The notes under the pieces were generated by a model. The model was not told the DNA's origin and did not search any database. It saw only the letters and a list, made by a program, of their open reading frames with translations. A program made the translations under genes and the position numbers. From Diphasiastrum complanatum (lineage: Eukaryota; Streptophyta; Lycopodiopsida; Lycopodiales; Lycopodiaceae), in the NCBI GenBank assembly GCA_029204225.1, contig CM055109.1:31969870-32033869 (forward strand): a stretch of 64,000 nucleotides of DNA, read 5' to 3'. Each line of letters starts with the position of its first letter. Position 1 is the first letter of the stretch. Shown here piece by piece: positions 40,500 through 50,539 of the stretch.

Positions 40500-41240
40500 C
40501 AGAATAATCTACGTATAGGGTTCCATCGACAACTTCTCTATCCTACCTAACTAGATCTACTTAACTTCCTAACTATCCTAAAATTACAACTAATCTATGC
40601 TAAAGGGGCAGCAACCTAGTCTAATTGGGTCGATCTACAATAACCCTATTTTACCCAACTTCTAACCTAAACTACATGCCTAATATAGACTTACCTAATC
40701 TAGCCTATATTGTTGGCTGGCCTATCCATCTATTTAATCTGCCTAACTATCTAACCTACCTGACTATCTAGGGAGATAATCTAATCTATGGGTCATGGTC
40801 AATAGCTACCCTAATCTAAGCATCATGATCTGCTATTCTACAAGCAACTAGTCTTAAATCCATTTTAACTGATCTAAATACCAAGATCTAATTGGTCTAC
40901 ATGTATTAATCCTAGTTATTGGGCCTGGATTGTCTAACTTGAAGCTACCTATCTAGGCATGCTCTTGCTAACTAGACTAACTAATTACCTAACTAATCTA
41001 TCTAAACTAAAACCATCTAGTGGACAACTGATCTTCCTAGCTATGTAGATCTAATCTAACTTAACTATCCCGTATTAAGGGCCGATTATTCTAGATCTAA
41101 TTGAGTCGCTATGGATCTAATTTCTAACAATCAAGATTTAACTACCATTAACAACTAACTAACCTATGCTATCATCTACCTACGTCAACAACTATCTAAC
41201 TTATCTACCTAAATAAACGAAACCAAAAATAACTAACTAC
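40500..41240. repeat. CTAA/CTAT-rich degenerate repeat
   Basis: About 740 bp made largely of CCTAACT, CTAATCTA, CTATCTAAC-type words with few guanines. It lies downstream (sense) of the Gypsy-D integrase, where the other gypsy elements here have their motif-rich spacer. It is not a regular telomere repeat. Confidence 0.65.
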
Positions 41241-41328
41241 TCCTATCTAGGCTAGCTAATGTGGAGTGGATGGCTCATCATAAGTAGACGAAGACGACAA
41301 GGATGGCGCTTCCGGCACATCCCTGAAC

Positions 41329-42180
41329 TCAACATGGGCATGTTGAACAGTTTGCCTTGTAGGTCGGTGAGATGACTGTGCCATTAGGTCGGATTTCTAC
41401 TACCTTGTATGGTCCTTCTCCTTGAAACTTGAGCTTGCTTTTATGAGCGTTGGCGTTCAATAACAGGGCCAATTCTCCCTTGACGAGATTCTTGGTCTTA
41501 ATATTTCGATTGTGCCAAGCCTTCCTACGCTGTTTCTCTACAGCTAGGGCGTGAAGTGCTAGGAAGCAAGTTTTGTGAAGCTGGAGAAGGTTATCAAGTC
41601 TCCTCTTGGTAGATTCCTTTGTACTAAGTCGGTCGGCGATGGCGACTCTTAGACTTGGAATGACAAATTCAACAGGCATTACGGATTCCTGTCCATACAC
41701 CATTTGAAATGGAGTTTGTCCAGTACTCACTTTGAATGTGGTTCTGAAAGCCCATAAAGCTACATGAAGTTTGTGTTCCCAATCTGATCATGAAGCTTCA
41801 ACCATCTTTGTGATAATTCCACAGAGGATCGTATTTGATGATTTCACGGGTAATAGCGCGGCGTACTCTTTCTATGGACAACCAGACAAAAGGATAACAA
41901 GTGAGTGATAGTCTCATTTAAAAAATGTGTTTCGCGATCACTCACAAGTTCTAGTGGGCACCAAAAATGTACTAAGATGTTCTCATAGAGGAATTTGGCA
42001 CTAGAGTTGGCGTCAGACTTCCTCACTGCTTTGGCTTCTACCCATTTGGTCAAGTAGTCAGTAGCTATGATGATATAGCGAGCTTGGGAGCCACGGGTGG
42101 CTGGACGAATAGGGCCGACATAGTCAATGCCCCATTTTTCAAACAACATCTTAGCCAAAATAGGTCATACAAAGTTATTT
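41329..42180 (-). pseudogene. Gypsy-D integrase
   Basis: Minus-strand reading: LFEKWGIDYVGPIRPATRGS (first catalytic Asp), TDYLTKWVEAKAVRKSDANS, LELVSDRETHF (second Asp; the usual R-G-T is R-E-T). After frame breaks come HKLHVALWAFRTTFK, TGQTPFQMVYGQESVMPVEF, AWHNRNIKTKNLVKGELALL and FQGEGPYKVVEI. The catalytic Glu region is broken. Related to but distinct from Gypsy-A. No RT or gag accompanies it. It would have inserted element DNA; now a fragment. Confidence 0.9.
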
Positions 42181-42913
42181 CGATGATGAGCATACAGTGT
42201 TATGCTTGAGCCAAAGCTATCTAAATCTCTATTCAGTGAGCTACATGCCTTGTGAAAGTCGAGGTTTTTGAAGAAGGGGATTTTAAATCTTCGGTTCCTT
42301 GAAGGCTAGGAGAACAGGTTTCCCATGAGATTGAAGGTATGATTTCTCCATCAACATTGTACAATATGATGGCAAATTGTCGATTGTATTATATACAAAA
42401 TTGTTTCATGGAATGTGCCATTTCTATAATTTTGGAAGTTTTGTTAGATGAAATCTGAGTTCTAATTGAAAGATGACTCCTCAACACTTTGTTACTTCAT
42501 TCTTTAAAATTCACAAGAGCCAGAATCTTGTTTATAAAAAAATCAACCTTTTATGACAAGAGACTATATATTATATGATACAAAAACATATCAATGTTGC
42601 TATGGAGATTCATTTGAATGTGTATTCATGTTTACAAATTCCTAAGTGCAGTGTAGTCCTTTTGGAAAACATAATAATAAGGACTTCAAGTTCTGAATGA
42701 TGCAATCTTTTAATTGGAAGACAACCTCTCGCATGTCGAATGAAAGATGTAACAATGGAATTTTTTAAGTGAATAAAGACATTATTTAGTCTCCCTCCCT
42801 TGTAACATAGGAAAGCGAATACTCAATGTGGTCGAAATATACCATTACAAGCTAGAAAAGAAAATGACATGCTTTTTGGAAATCCTCAAGTAGAAACACC
42901 ATGATCAAGGTAC
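42181..42913. other. No gene seen
   Basis: AT-rich DNA with no motif or repeat I could match elsewhere in the window, up to the Gypsy-E1 LTR. Confidence 0.5.
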
Positions 42914-43921
42914 TGTGGAGGCCTATGATCCCACATTATCCAAATTAAATGTTTTATATTGTAAATTTTTCAATTTTGTACATGAAAATATGCTATAGTG
43001 CCTAAATTCATGTAAAGGCCTATTTGCATTTTGTAAGTTCATTGTAATTAAGAACTCACGATGTTTTGGGCAACGTTCTAGAGTGACACATTAGCTGATC
43101 CCAGCCGACACCTTAACGATTGGTGGTCGAAGCTCAGACTCTATAAGGGCGACACTCAAAGCCATTGTACATACGTAGATATTTAGCTATCAATAGAGAG
43201 AAGAGAGCCAGTTTCATAGCTTGTGTATTCCTTCCCTCTGTTATCTGTTATGGTCACACTTCTTATCAATTGAGCAAGTACACTCTGAGTTAGTTTTTTA
43301 ACTAATTTTGATAGACATCTGTTTGCGGGATTCACTCTTCACTTGTACTGAATTCTAGATTTTCTAACGTGGATTTACATATGACATCTGGGAGTGACAA
43401 TTCTAACTAATGTGTGTAGGGAATTAGTCGAAGCCTTAAGCATAACTCTAATCAAAACCTCTTTTAATTCTAAATGAGCTATGTGTTCAGATAAAGAACT
43501 TAATTGATGTTCTGTTTTGTTTGCTTTCTGTGATAAGAACTAATTCCTTGTGCTTGTTGAGAGGAATCAAAAGTCGAACATATTCCGTTGTGAAGGATCT
43601 TTGTGCTTGTTGCTGTCAGATTGATTTGATTAATGTTGTCCTAAGAGCCTGGAAGATAACGTACCCTTCTATACCTTCAAACCTTGACCAAATCATTTCA
43701 TCCTTGGTGTTTCTTGATGCCAACTTACTCAATATTATTGGATAACCGAATTTGTCATTGTGTTATTCTGTTTTGAATATTACATTCACCATCTGTCGAT
43801 CACCTTTGTATACTTATCGATCTGAAAGAGGAGATTTCTCTCTCTCTTGGGGAACCATAAAACCTTTTATACTACTTAATTCACTGATTTTGTGAAAATC
43901 TATAACGAATAGGCTACCACA
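42914..43921 (+). repeat. Gypsy-E1 5' LTR
   Basis: Starts TGTGGAGGCCTATGATCCCA and ends TAGGCTACCACA (1008 bp). It matches 61978-62880 throughout (CCCACATTATCC, CATGTAAAGGCCTATTT, ATCAATAGAGAG, GAAAATCTATAACGA). It differs by many substitutions and indels, so the two copies are not a recent pair. Confidence 0.92.
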
Positions 43922-43926
43922 TAACT

Positions 43927-43944
43927 TGGTGCCGTTGCCGGGGA
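43927..43944 (+). promoter_or_regulatory. Gypsy-E1 primer-binding site (aspartate tRNA type)
   Basis: TGGTGCCGTTGCCGGGGA, five bases after the LTR. From memory it differs by one base from the aspartate-tRNA complement used by Athila-type elements. Other elements here use initiator-methionine tRNA. Confidence 0.8.
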
Positions 43945-44010
43945 GACAAATCTTTGTCTTTTCATGATTTTTAAGTGTACTAAGTCCGTTGAATCTTATT
44001 CATGTAATGT

Positions 44011-44886
44011 ATGCCACGAGATCAATCACGCACAATTATTGAGCAGAAATGTTCAGAAGGAGCACAACGATTAGAAGCTTATAGAAAGGCATGCGATTTG
44101 TATTTCCAAAATTTGCAAATTTCACCAATAAGAGTTAGATTAAGTCCCGAAGCATTTGATAATCTTTACAGCACTTTTGTAACACTTATAAATACATTTT
44201 AGCGTAATGTTTGGTGTACATCTTGATGTAAAGAGGGAGATTCTCAAATGAGTTGTCCTAATTTATAAACCAACTATGTGGAGGAAGAATTATTCCTTTG
44301 TCCGGATGATAATCATGAGGAGGTAGCCTATACCGCTACTCTTTCTAACCAAAAGAATTTTACATCTAGACCACACAATATCCAACAGTATACTATTTTG
44401 CGTAGAGGATCGACAAGAAATTCCACTCCACCACCAAGAGTAAAGAGTTCGTGCTATAATTGCGGAGCCCCTTGTCACTATTCGCCTGGTCCTGAACCTA
44501 GGAGGTTAGTAGGATATGTGCCACTTTTTGCTAATTGCAAAGACGAAGGACATGTCACTGCCAAATGTCCTCATCCACAACAGCCACGGTCTAAACTGCG
44601 GTCTGTTAACATGCCTAGAGAAGACGAGCCACGACCATCTAAATCTAATGCTGACATGGTAGTCCAAAGGATAGAAGTAGAGTCCGAGACCATAGAAAAT
44701 CAAGACCAATATTGGCCTGAATCAGACTTAGATTTAGATAAAGTCACAACTAGAAGTAGGAAGAATATGCCAACTTTTAGAGATAAAAAGAAAACCAAGA
44801 AGGATAAAAATGCGAATATTGCAAAAACTGCGATAAGCACAAAAAATGCGACAACCAAACTGCAACCTGCAGAGCAATCCGTTTAG
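44011..44886 (+). pseudogene. Gypsy-E1 gag with zinc knuckles
   Basis: ATG 44011, 67 bp after the primer-binding site, opens a short N-terminal part (63 residues, SEGAQRLEAYRKACDLYFQN) and a stop. A degraded first knuckle follows near 44225-44262. The 202-residue frame 44278-44886 then contains CYNCGAPCHYSPG (knuckle with its last Cys lost) and NCKDEGHVTAKC, followed by a basic K-rich linker. The gag is much shorter than usual before its knuckles, so the capsid part may be deleted or atypical. The E2 copy (57080-57110) keeps CYNCGAPAHYSPNC intact. Confidence 0.85.
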
Positions 44887-44930
44887 ACATCTGAGATTAG
44901 CATGAAACTAGGAGAACTCCAATAGGGGAG

Positions 44931-45350
44931 TTGTATCAGGTCACATTTTACATTCGTGACCATAAGTTTTTGATGGACTTCATTATATTAAAAACCACTA
45001 GGGAATCATCTTACAAAGTCTTATTAGGGAGACCATGGCTATACCAAGCCGATGTTATTACCCACTGGAAGAAGAAGAAGATTACCTTTCGAGACCAGAT
45101 GGCGACATCAGAAGGAAAGAGCCATAAACGGATTACTGTATCCTGGGAGAAGGACGAATATGAAAGCGAGATGCCCAGATCTTCCTCGAGTCATAAACCC
45201 ATTAGATATGCCACCATACTCAATATTATTTGGAAGACCATGGTTATACTAGGCAAATGCTATTATAAATTGGTCCACCAAACAAATATTCTTTCCAGGC
45301 ATTCTCACAGCCACTCCATTAGGAGGTCACCTTATGATGGGGTGAGGAGA
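44931..45350 (+). pseudogene. Gypsy-E1 protease C-terminal part, motif present twice
   Basis: The frame reads YQVTFYIRDHKFLMDFII, then VLLGRPWLYQADVITHWKKK, the conserved C-terminal part of retroviral-type protease in plant gypsy elements. About 190 bp later, in another frame, a second version reads SILFGRPWLY, a stop, then ANAIINWSTKQIFF. The N-terminal half with the catalytic D-S/T-G is not present. Either a segment was duplicated and diverged or two elements recombined here. Confidence 0.75.
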
Positions 45351-45579
45351 TAGCAGAACCTACAGAATCCTTTGTCAATTTCATAGAATGTTATGAAATA
45401 GACGAGGAAGAGGAAAATGAGTTTCCAACATTTGAGTCAAGGGAAGTTCTGGGAGGAACCAGAGCAAGCCTGACTAAGGGAATTGTAGATAAGACTGATT
45501 ATGTAGAAATAGAAATTAGTAAAGGTAAAATTATGAATTTTTATAAACACCAGTCAGACCAACAGGGGGAAGAGTACAT

Positions 45580-46240
45580 AATACTCCTTTAAAAAATATC
45601 AAAATGTATTCGCTTGGTCAATGGAAGATTTAACTGGTATACCGGTCAAATGGGGAGAGCATAGAATAGACTTGATCCAGGGAGCCGTACCGGTTAGGCA
45701 AAAACAATACAGGTTAAATCCAATGTATTCATTATTAGTGAAAGATGAATTAGATAAATCATAAGAGCAGGTATCATATATCATGTTCTAAGTAGTGAAT
45801 GGATATCACCTATTGTGATAGTTCCGAAGAAGAAGTCAGGTAAAATAAAGGTATGTCAAGATTTTAGAAAGTTAAATGCTACCACAACAAAAGACTATCA
45901 TCCGTTACCATATACAGACATGATCCTGGACCAAGTAGTTGGACACGAAAGATACAGTTCTTTAGCCGGTTTACAATCAAGTCTTCATTAAGGAAGAAGA
46001 AAGATCAAAAACAACTTTTATCGCTGATTGGGGGACGTATGCTTATACGCGTATGCCCTTCGGTTTGTGTAATGCGCCTGCTACATTTCAGCGCATGATG
46101 ACAAACATCTTTCAAATTTTTTTGAGAAAATTCTTAGAAATCTTTATAGATGACTTCTGTGTTTAATCATCCATTGAAGATCATTTAGATGCATTAGAAA
46201 AGACTTTAAGACGATGTCAAGAGATATCTTCAAGATTGCA
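45580..46240 (+). pseudogene. Gypsy-E1 reverse transcriptase
   Basis: + strand, in several frames: YQNVFAWSMEDLTGIP, GAVPVRQKQYRLNPMYSLLV, SEWISPIVIVPKKKSGKIKV, ATTTKDYHPLPYTDMILD, RYSSLAG (normally F-L-D-G; the first catalytic Asp reads Ala), FGLCNAPATFQRMM and EIFIDDFCV with the FxDD polymerase pair. Stops and frameshifts at about 45765, 45980 and 46167. It copied element RNA when intact; dead now. Confidence 0.9.
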
Positions 46241-46950
46241 TCCGTCCAAATGCTATATTGGCATGAGGGAAGGCATTTTTCTAGGCCACAAAATTTCGAA
46301 GGATGGCATTCAGGCCAATATTGAAAAAGTTAAAATGATTTTAGAATTGAATGAACCAACTAATCTACGCGAGCTTAGGGGGACTTTAGGCCACGTAGAA
46401 TACTATCGTAGGATAATAAAAGAGTATGCTAGAGTAGTAACTCCCTTAACAGGATTATTAAAGAAATCTGTTGAGTATCATTGGTCACAAGATCACCAGG
46501 ACACTTTCGAAAAACTAAAGCAGTCGTTAACAGAAGCAACTGGAGTTAGATCTCTAGATTGGAGTAGGAAATTTCACGTATATGTAGACACTTCATCGTT
46601 TGCAATTGGTGTAGTGCTTAGACAAAAGGATGATAAAAAAAAATGATTATCCAATTTGTTATGCTAGTAGACAACTAGCAACATCCAAAAAAAATTATTC
46701 CGCTACAGAGCGGGAGGCATTAGGCATGATCTACTCAGTGAAAAAATATAGCCATTATCTACTAGGATACCCTTTTGTTTTTCATGTAGACCATTATGCA
46801 TTGAAGCATCTAGTAGATAAACCTGACCTTTCAGGAAGGATAGCTAGATGGGTTCCATTATTAGATGAATTCGATTATCAAGTAGAGTTAAGAAAGGGGA
46901 AGGACCAGCAAAACGCCGATTATGTATCACGACTTAAAACTAAGAATTAA
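46236..46950 (+). pseudogene. Gypsy-E1 RT connection and RNase H
   Basis: Two overlapping frames: 46236-46646 (SKCYIGMREGIFLGHKISKD, LRELRGTLGHVEYYRRIIK, FHVYVDTSSFAIGVVLRQ with the first RNase H Asp) and 46630-46950 (CYASRQLATSKKNYSATERE with the Glu, FVFHVDHYALKHLV with the next Asp, VELRKGKDQQNADYVSRL). A one-base slip in the run of A at about 46639 separates them. Otherwise the domain is complete. Confidence 0.92.
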
Positions 46951-47021
46951 TTTGAACCAATATCAGATGAATTCCCAGATGAGCACATAATATGCATTCA
47001 AGCTGTAATGAATAGCAGAAT

Positions 47022-48161
47022 ATGGTTTTTCTTGCGAAAGTAGGATCCTATACGATTGTAGATAAGGTACTATATAAGTTAAGAGCTGATGATAACCTTC
47101 GCCGTTGTTTGGAACCCACCGAGATCACTACTGTGATAAGAGCATTACATGAGGAAGATTTGGGGGGCCATTATGCTCTTAAAAATACTATCAGAAAAAT
47201 TCTAAATGCTAAGTATTGGTGGCCTACACTTTATAGAGATGTTAAGTTTTTCATTCAAAAATGTGATCCATGTCAGAGGATGTAAAAACCCAGCTTCGCG
47301 ACACATTGGCCACTTACACCGATCATTCCCTTAGCACTGTTTGAGAAATGGAGAATAGATTTTGTAGGGCCTATCAAGCGAGCCACGCATAAAACTCGCC
47401 ATCATTACATTCTCGTTGCAATGGACTATGCTACCAAGATGGTAGAGGCCGAAGCTACAGTAAAAAACAATGCCAAAACTGTGGCAAAGTTTTTGTTTCA
47501 AAACATCATTACTCGTTATGGATGTCCCTTAGAACTTATAAGTGATAGGGGAACCCATTTTCTTAGTCAAACCATTGAAGCTATGTTATCGTATTTTTCC
47601 ATCACACATCATCAAACCACTCCGTATAATCCTAAAGCAAATGGACTTACTGAGCGAGGTAACGGAATTTTGTGCAAAATTCTGAACAAAGTGACAGAAA
47701 CACATTCTTCTGATTAGGATCAAAAGTTACCATCAGTTTTATGGGCATATCGAACTACCGAGAGAATTACAACTAGGTAGACTCCATATTACCTTGTATA
47801 TGGAATGCACCCGATATTACCCATAGAATTTGAAGTTCCAACCTTCCGCATTGATAATGAGGAACAGATGGATGAAAATGATAGCCTCCAAGGGCGAATG
47901 ATTGCTCTAACGCAGTTGGAGGAGGACCGTTGTTTAGCATTAATAGAAACTGAACATATCCAAAATAAAAGAAAAGATAATTTTAATCAATTGATCAAAA
48001 AGATCAAAATTAAATGTGGAGACTATGTGCTTCTGTATGATAACAGACACATGTTGTTTCTAGGGAAATTGCACACAAGATGGATGGAACCTTATAAGGT
48101 CATTGAAGTCTTTAGCAATGGATTGTTACAATTAGCAGATCTCGAAGGACATTTTACTTGA
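47022..48161 (+). pseudogene. Gypsy-E1 integrase
   Basis: 47022-47285 holds the H2C2 zinc domain (ALHEEDLGGHYALKNTIRK, then CDPCQRM). FEKWRIDFVGPI (first catalytic Asp) follows a stop at 47283. 47421-47717 reads MDYATKMVEAEATVKNNAKT, ISDRGTHFLS (second Asp) and NPKANGLTERGNGI (Glu), so the DDE residues survive. 47805-48161 is the C-terminal part (LPIEFEVPTFRI, GDYVLLYDNRH, LGKLHTRWMEPYKVIEV). Stops at 47283, 47716 and 47780 break the frame. Compare Gypsy-E2 57791-59072, which is very similar. Confidence 0.92.
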
Positions 48162-48199
48162 TGGGTGAGTAAATGGATCAAGAGTGAAGCGATACTATG

Positions 48200-48620
48200 A
48201 CTAATTTCTATATAGAAATAGTAAGATAAGCTTCGCAACTTTTGCGAATGATGCAAAATCTGCGACAATCATTGTTCTGTATGCATATGCAAGGTTCATC
48301 GTTTCACTTGTGTCAAAAAATGCGACATTGTTTGCATTTTGTTTCCAACTTGTTTTCAACATATAAGAAATATGCGAAAAATCTGACACCTTCGCTCCAC
48401 GTATAATTTCCATTGTGTTCAGCGAAAATTGCGACACCAATGTGGAATTTGTTATGTTAGTATACATACCATTTTTAGTAAGCAAAAATTACAACACATG
48501 GTTTCGCAATATTCAGCCAGTTTATTTTACCAAAGAAGCTATTTACATTTAATACTTTTAGACCTTATTTTTTAAGGACTGTACCTTCAATGATAGGAGG
48601 ACACTTTTTACTAAATACTG
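48200..48620 (+). repeat. Gypsy-E1 3' spacer with GCGACA motifs
   Basis: AT-rich non-coding DNA after integrase with repeated AAAAT.TGCGACA-type words at intervals of about 40-70 bp. It matches the Gypsy-E2 spacer (59075-60040), including AAGGACT...GTACCTTCAA...GAAGGACA-type text near the end. Homology on this strand stops at about 48620. Confidence 0.75.
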
Positions 48621-48649
48621 GTCTACTGTCTCTTGACACTAATGCCTGG

Positions 48650-49508
48650 TGTAATCTCGCTCTGCTGCAGTAATACTACACTGGTAATGGTACTTCTGCT
48701 ACAGCTTCAGCAGTTGATTTGGGCTTTCCATTGACATCTGCATCGGTTTGCACCGATTGGTCTTTCTGCAATTACCTGAAAACTGCATCGGTTTGGGTGG
48801 CCTTTTCTGTTGTATCAGCAGCTGGTGTATCCGTTTGCATTGATTGATCTTGGTGCTGGGCCGGTTCTTCTTCAGAAGTCTAGATCTAGCTTGAATTGTA
48901 CTTCACCTCTTCCAGCTCATCTTTCATCTTCTCACACTCTGCCATCTGCGGTTGTAAATACTGGAGCTGGACGGTCTGGATAATCTTCTCTTGAATTCCC
49001 TTACACGCCACTGGATCAATCATGTACCTCCCATAGGAAACACAAGTTCCAAGCATGACTTGAGAGATGATTCGCCACAAGATGGCTTCCTCAGTCTGCT
49101 TCTTGTATATAAGATTTCCCTACTTCAACATCTGTATAGAACTCTACAATTGAAGAACAGAGTCCTGCAGTTTCTTCTGGCTAGCTTCGGCATCCTTCAA
49201 CAAATTCTTCAGCAAATCTTTCAGCTCCTTATTAGTGCTTTGGAGGGCCGCCCGAGCATGTCTTTCTTCTGCAATGACGCTTGCAGGGTCTGGAGTTGTT
49301 GCTTGAGTAATGCATTTTCATTCTCAAATTGATCGGATTGATCATACATCACCTCCAACGCCTTGGCATCAAATCTGTCTTGGGCTTCCTCTAGGGCTAT
49401 GTCTTTCTTTGTTAGCTCAATTTGAGCTTCTTCGAGTTCCTTGTTCTTCTGTAGCAACTCAAATTCCAAGACCTTGTGAGAAAGGTGCATGTTTCTTAGC
49501 ACTACCAA
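48650..49508 (-). pseudogene. Extra ORF of the Gypsy-E family, in inverted orientation
   Basis: Minus-strand reading: a coiled coil (LLQKNKELEEAQIELTKKDI, then ENALLKQQLQTLQASLQKKD) in 49508-49221. After stops come EEAILWRIISQVMLGTCVSY, GRYMIDPVACKGIQEKIIQT and VQLQYLQPQMAECEKMKDEL. The tail (about 48880-48700) contains MQTD, TQTD and VQTD motifs. The middle and tail match Gypsy-E2 60440-60950 segment by segment, but here the orientation is opposite to the Gypsy-E1 pol beside it. No known domain beyond the coiled coil. Confidence 0.75.
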
Positions 49509-49789
49509 TTAAGGAAGTACGAGAGTATACTTCTATCAAGCATTATTGCAACCTTGTTGTGTTGTAGGACTATGACATTCACCATCAGGGTCATGAACAA
49601 GCTACATCAATGCATGTATTTATAGGAATCATGATAGATAAGCATTGCTTCCAGAACCAAACTATCCCTTGAGTGCAGTTGAAGCCAAACATTTGTATTT
49701 GCTGGGAGAATGGGTGGAATCTCCTTGGTGCATGCACTCATGGATCGACATGGATTACGTCACAGGCGAACACAATGGAATTACTTTGC
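49509..49789. other. No gene seen
   Basis: Joins the inverted extra ORF to the Copia-E2 LTR. Short frames only. It may include upstream parts of the inverted block. Confidence 0.4.
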
Positions 49790-50539
49790 GCTGCGGAAGT
49801 GGAAGAGCAGACAGTCAGACAAAGCAGTAAGAAAGTCAGACAGATAAAGAAATAGCAAAAGGATGCAACACTGCAAAGATTTGAATGCAAGAACAAGACA
49901 ATAGTCGATTCAGATTCATGTGTATTAGATACAAGTCATACTGATGTTGTGAGCATAAGACAATTGTGGAAAAAACTATGTGAGGAAGCTAACTCCACTT
50001 TGTAAAAGCTATGGGCTTATTTCTGACAGTCAATTTGAAAACAAGAATCAATGCGTGAAAGCATTTCTAGTGTCTGTCTCTAGAAGCATTTTTTTTTATT
50101 GATTACAATTCTTATCTCTGTATATAATTTACAATTGTGCTGATGTATGTATAAAAAAGAGAATAGAGTTGTTGCGCCATCATGGGTAGATCGTGGCGGC
50201 TGTTGTCATTGTCCAAGTAGTTGCACAGTGTACAAGAAGTAGGCGTGAGAAGGCTTCGGCTATTCGGAGTCGAGCGTGTCGCTGCTTATAGTCGATGAGG
50301 TCGATGAAGTCGACTAATCTTGATGGTCCGAGTCAGCCAAGTTGGGCTTCGGCCAAGTCAGGCTTCCTTGAGAAGTCGACCAAGTCAGACAAGTCGGCCA
50401 AGTCGGTTGCCATTCTGATGTCGGTCTTCAGTAGTAGAGTATTTCTGCAGATTGTGCAACAATTCATGTAAAAATTGTAGCAATATGAATGGAACAAGAT
50501 TAACATAGGATTTAGGAGAGAAGAGGAATGAATCCAACA
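49790..50539 (-). repeat. Copia-E2 3' LTR (far boundary approximate)
   Basis: In sense it starts TGTTGGATTCATTCCTCTTC at 50539, as the Copia-E LTR does (TGTTGGATTTATTCC), right after a purine-rich tract GGATAGGGG. Similarity to 35695-36817 continues in pieces (for example ACAAGACAATAG). The lower boundary could not be fixed. It includes a TCGACCAAGTC-type repeat at 50265-50410. Confidence 0.7.

Larger units (their letters stand above)
42914..48620 (+). mobile_element. Gypsy-E1, Ty3/gypsy element lacking its 3' LTR
   Basis: 5' LTR, aspartate-tRNA primer-binding site, short gag with knuckles, protease end, RT, RNase H, integrase and a motif-rich spacer are in order on the + strand. The extra ORF that follows in Gypsy-E2 is present here only as an inverted piece at 48650-49508. 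Multiple stops and frameshifts. PBS and RT wording suggest the Athila/Tat side of plant gypsy; this is inference. Confidence 0.85.

Noticed and set aside
40500-41240. Interstitial telomere repeat
   Set aside because: Words are irregular; no run of CCCTAAA or CCTAA units longer than one or two was seen.
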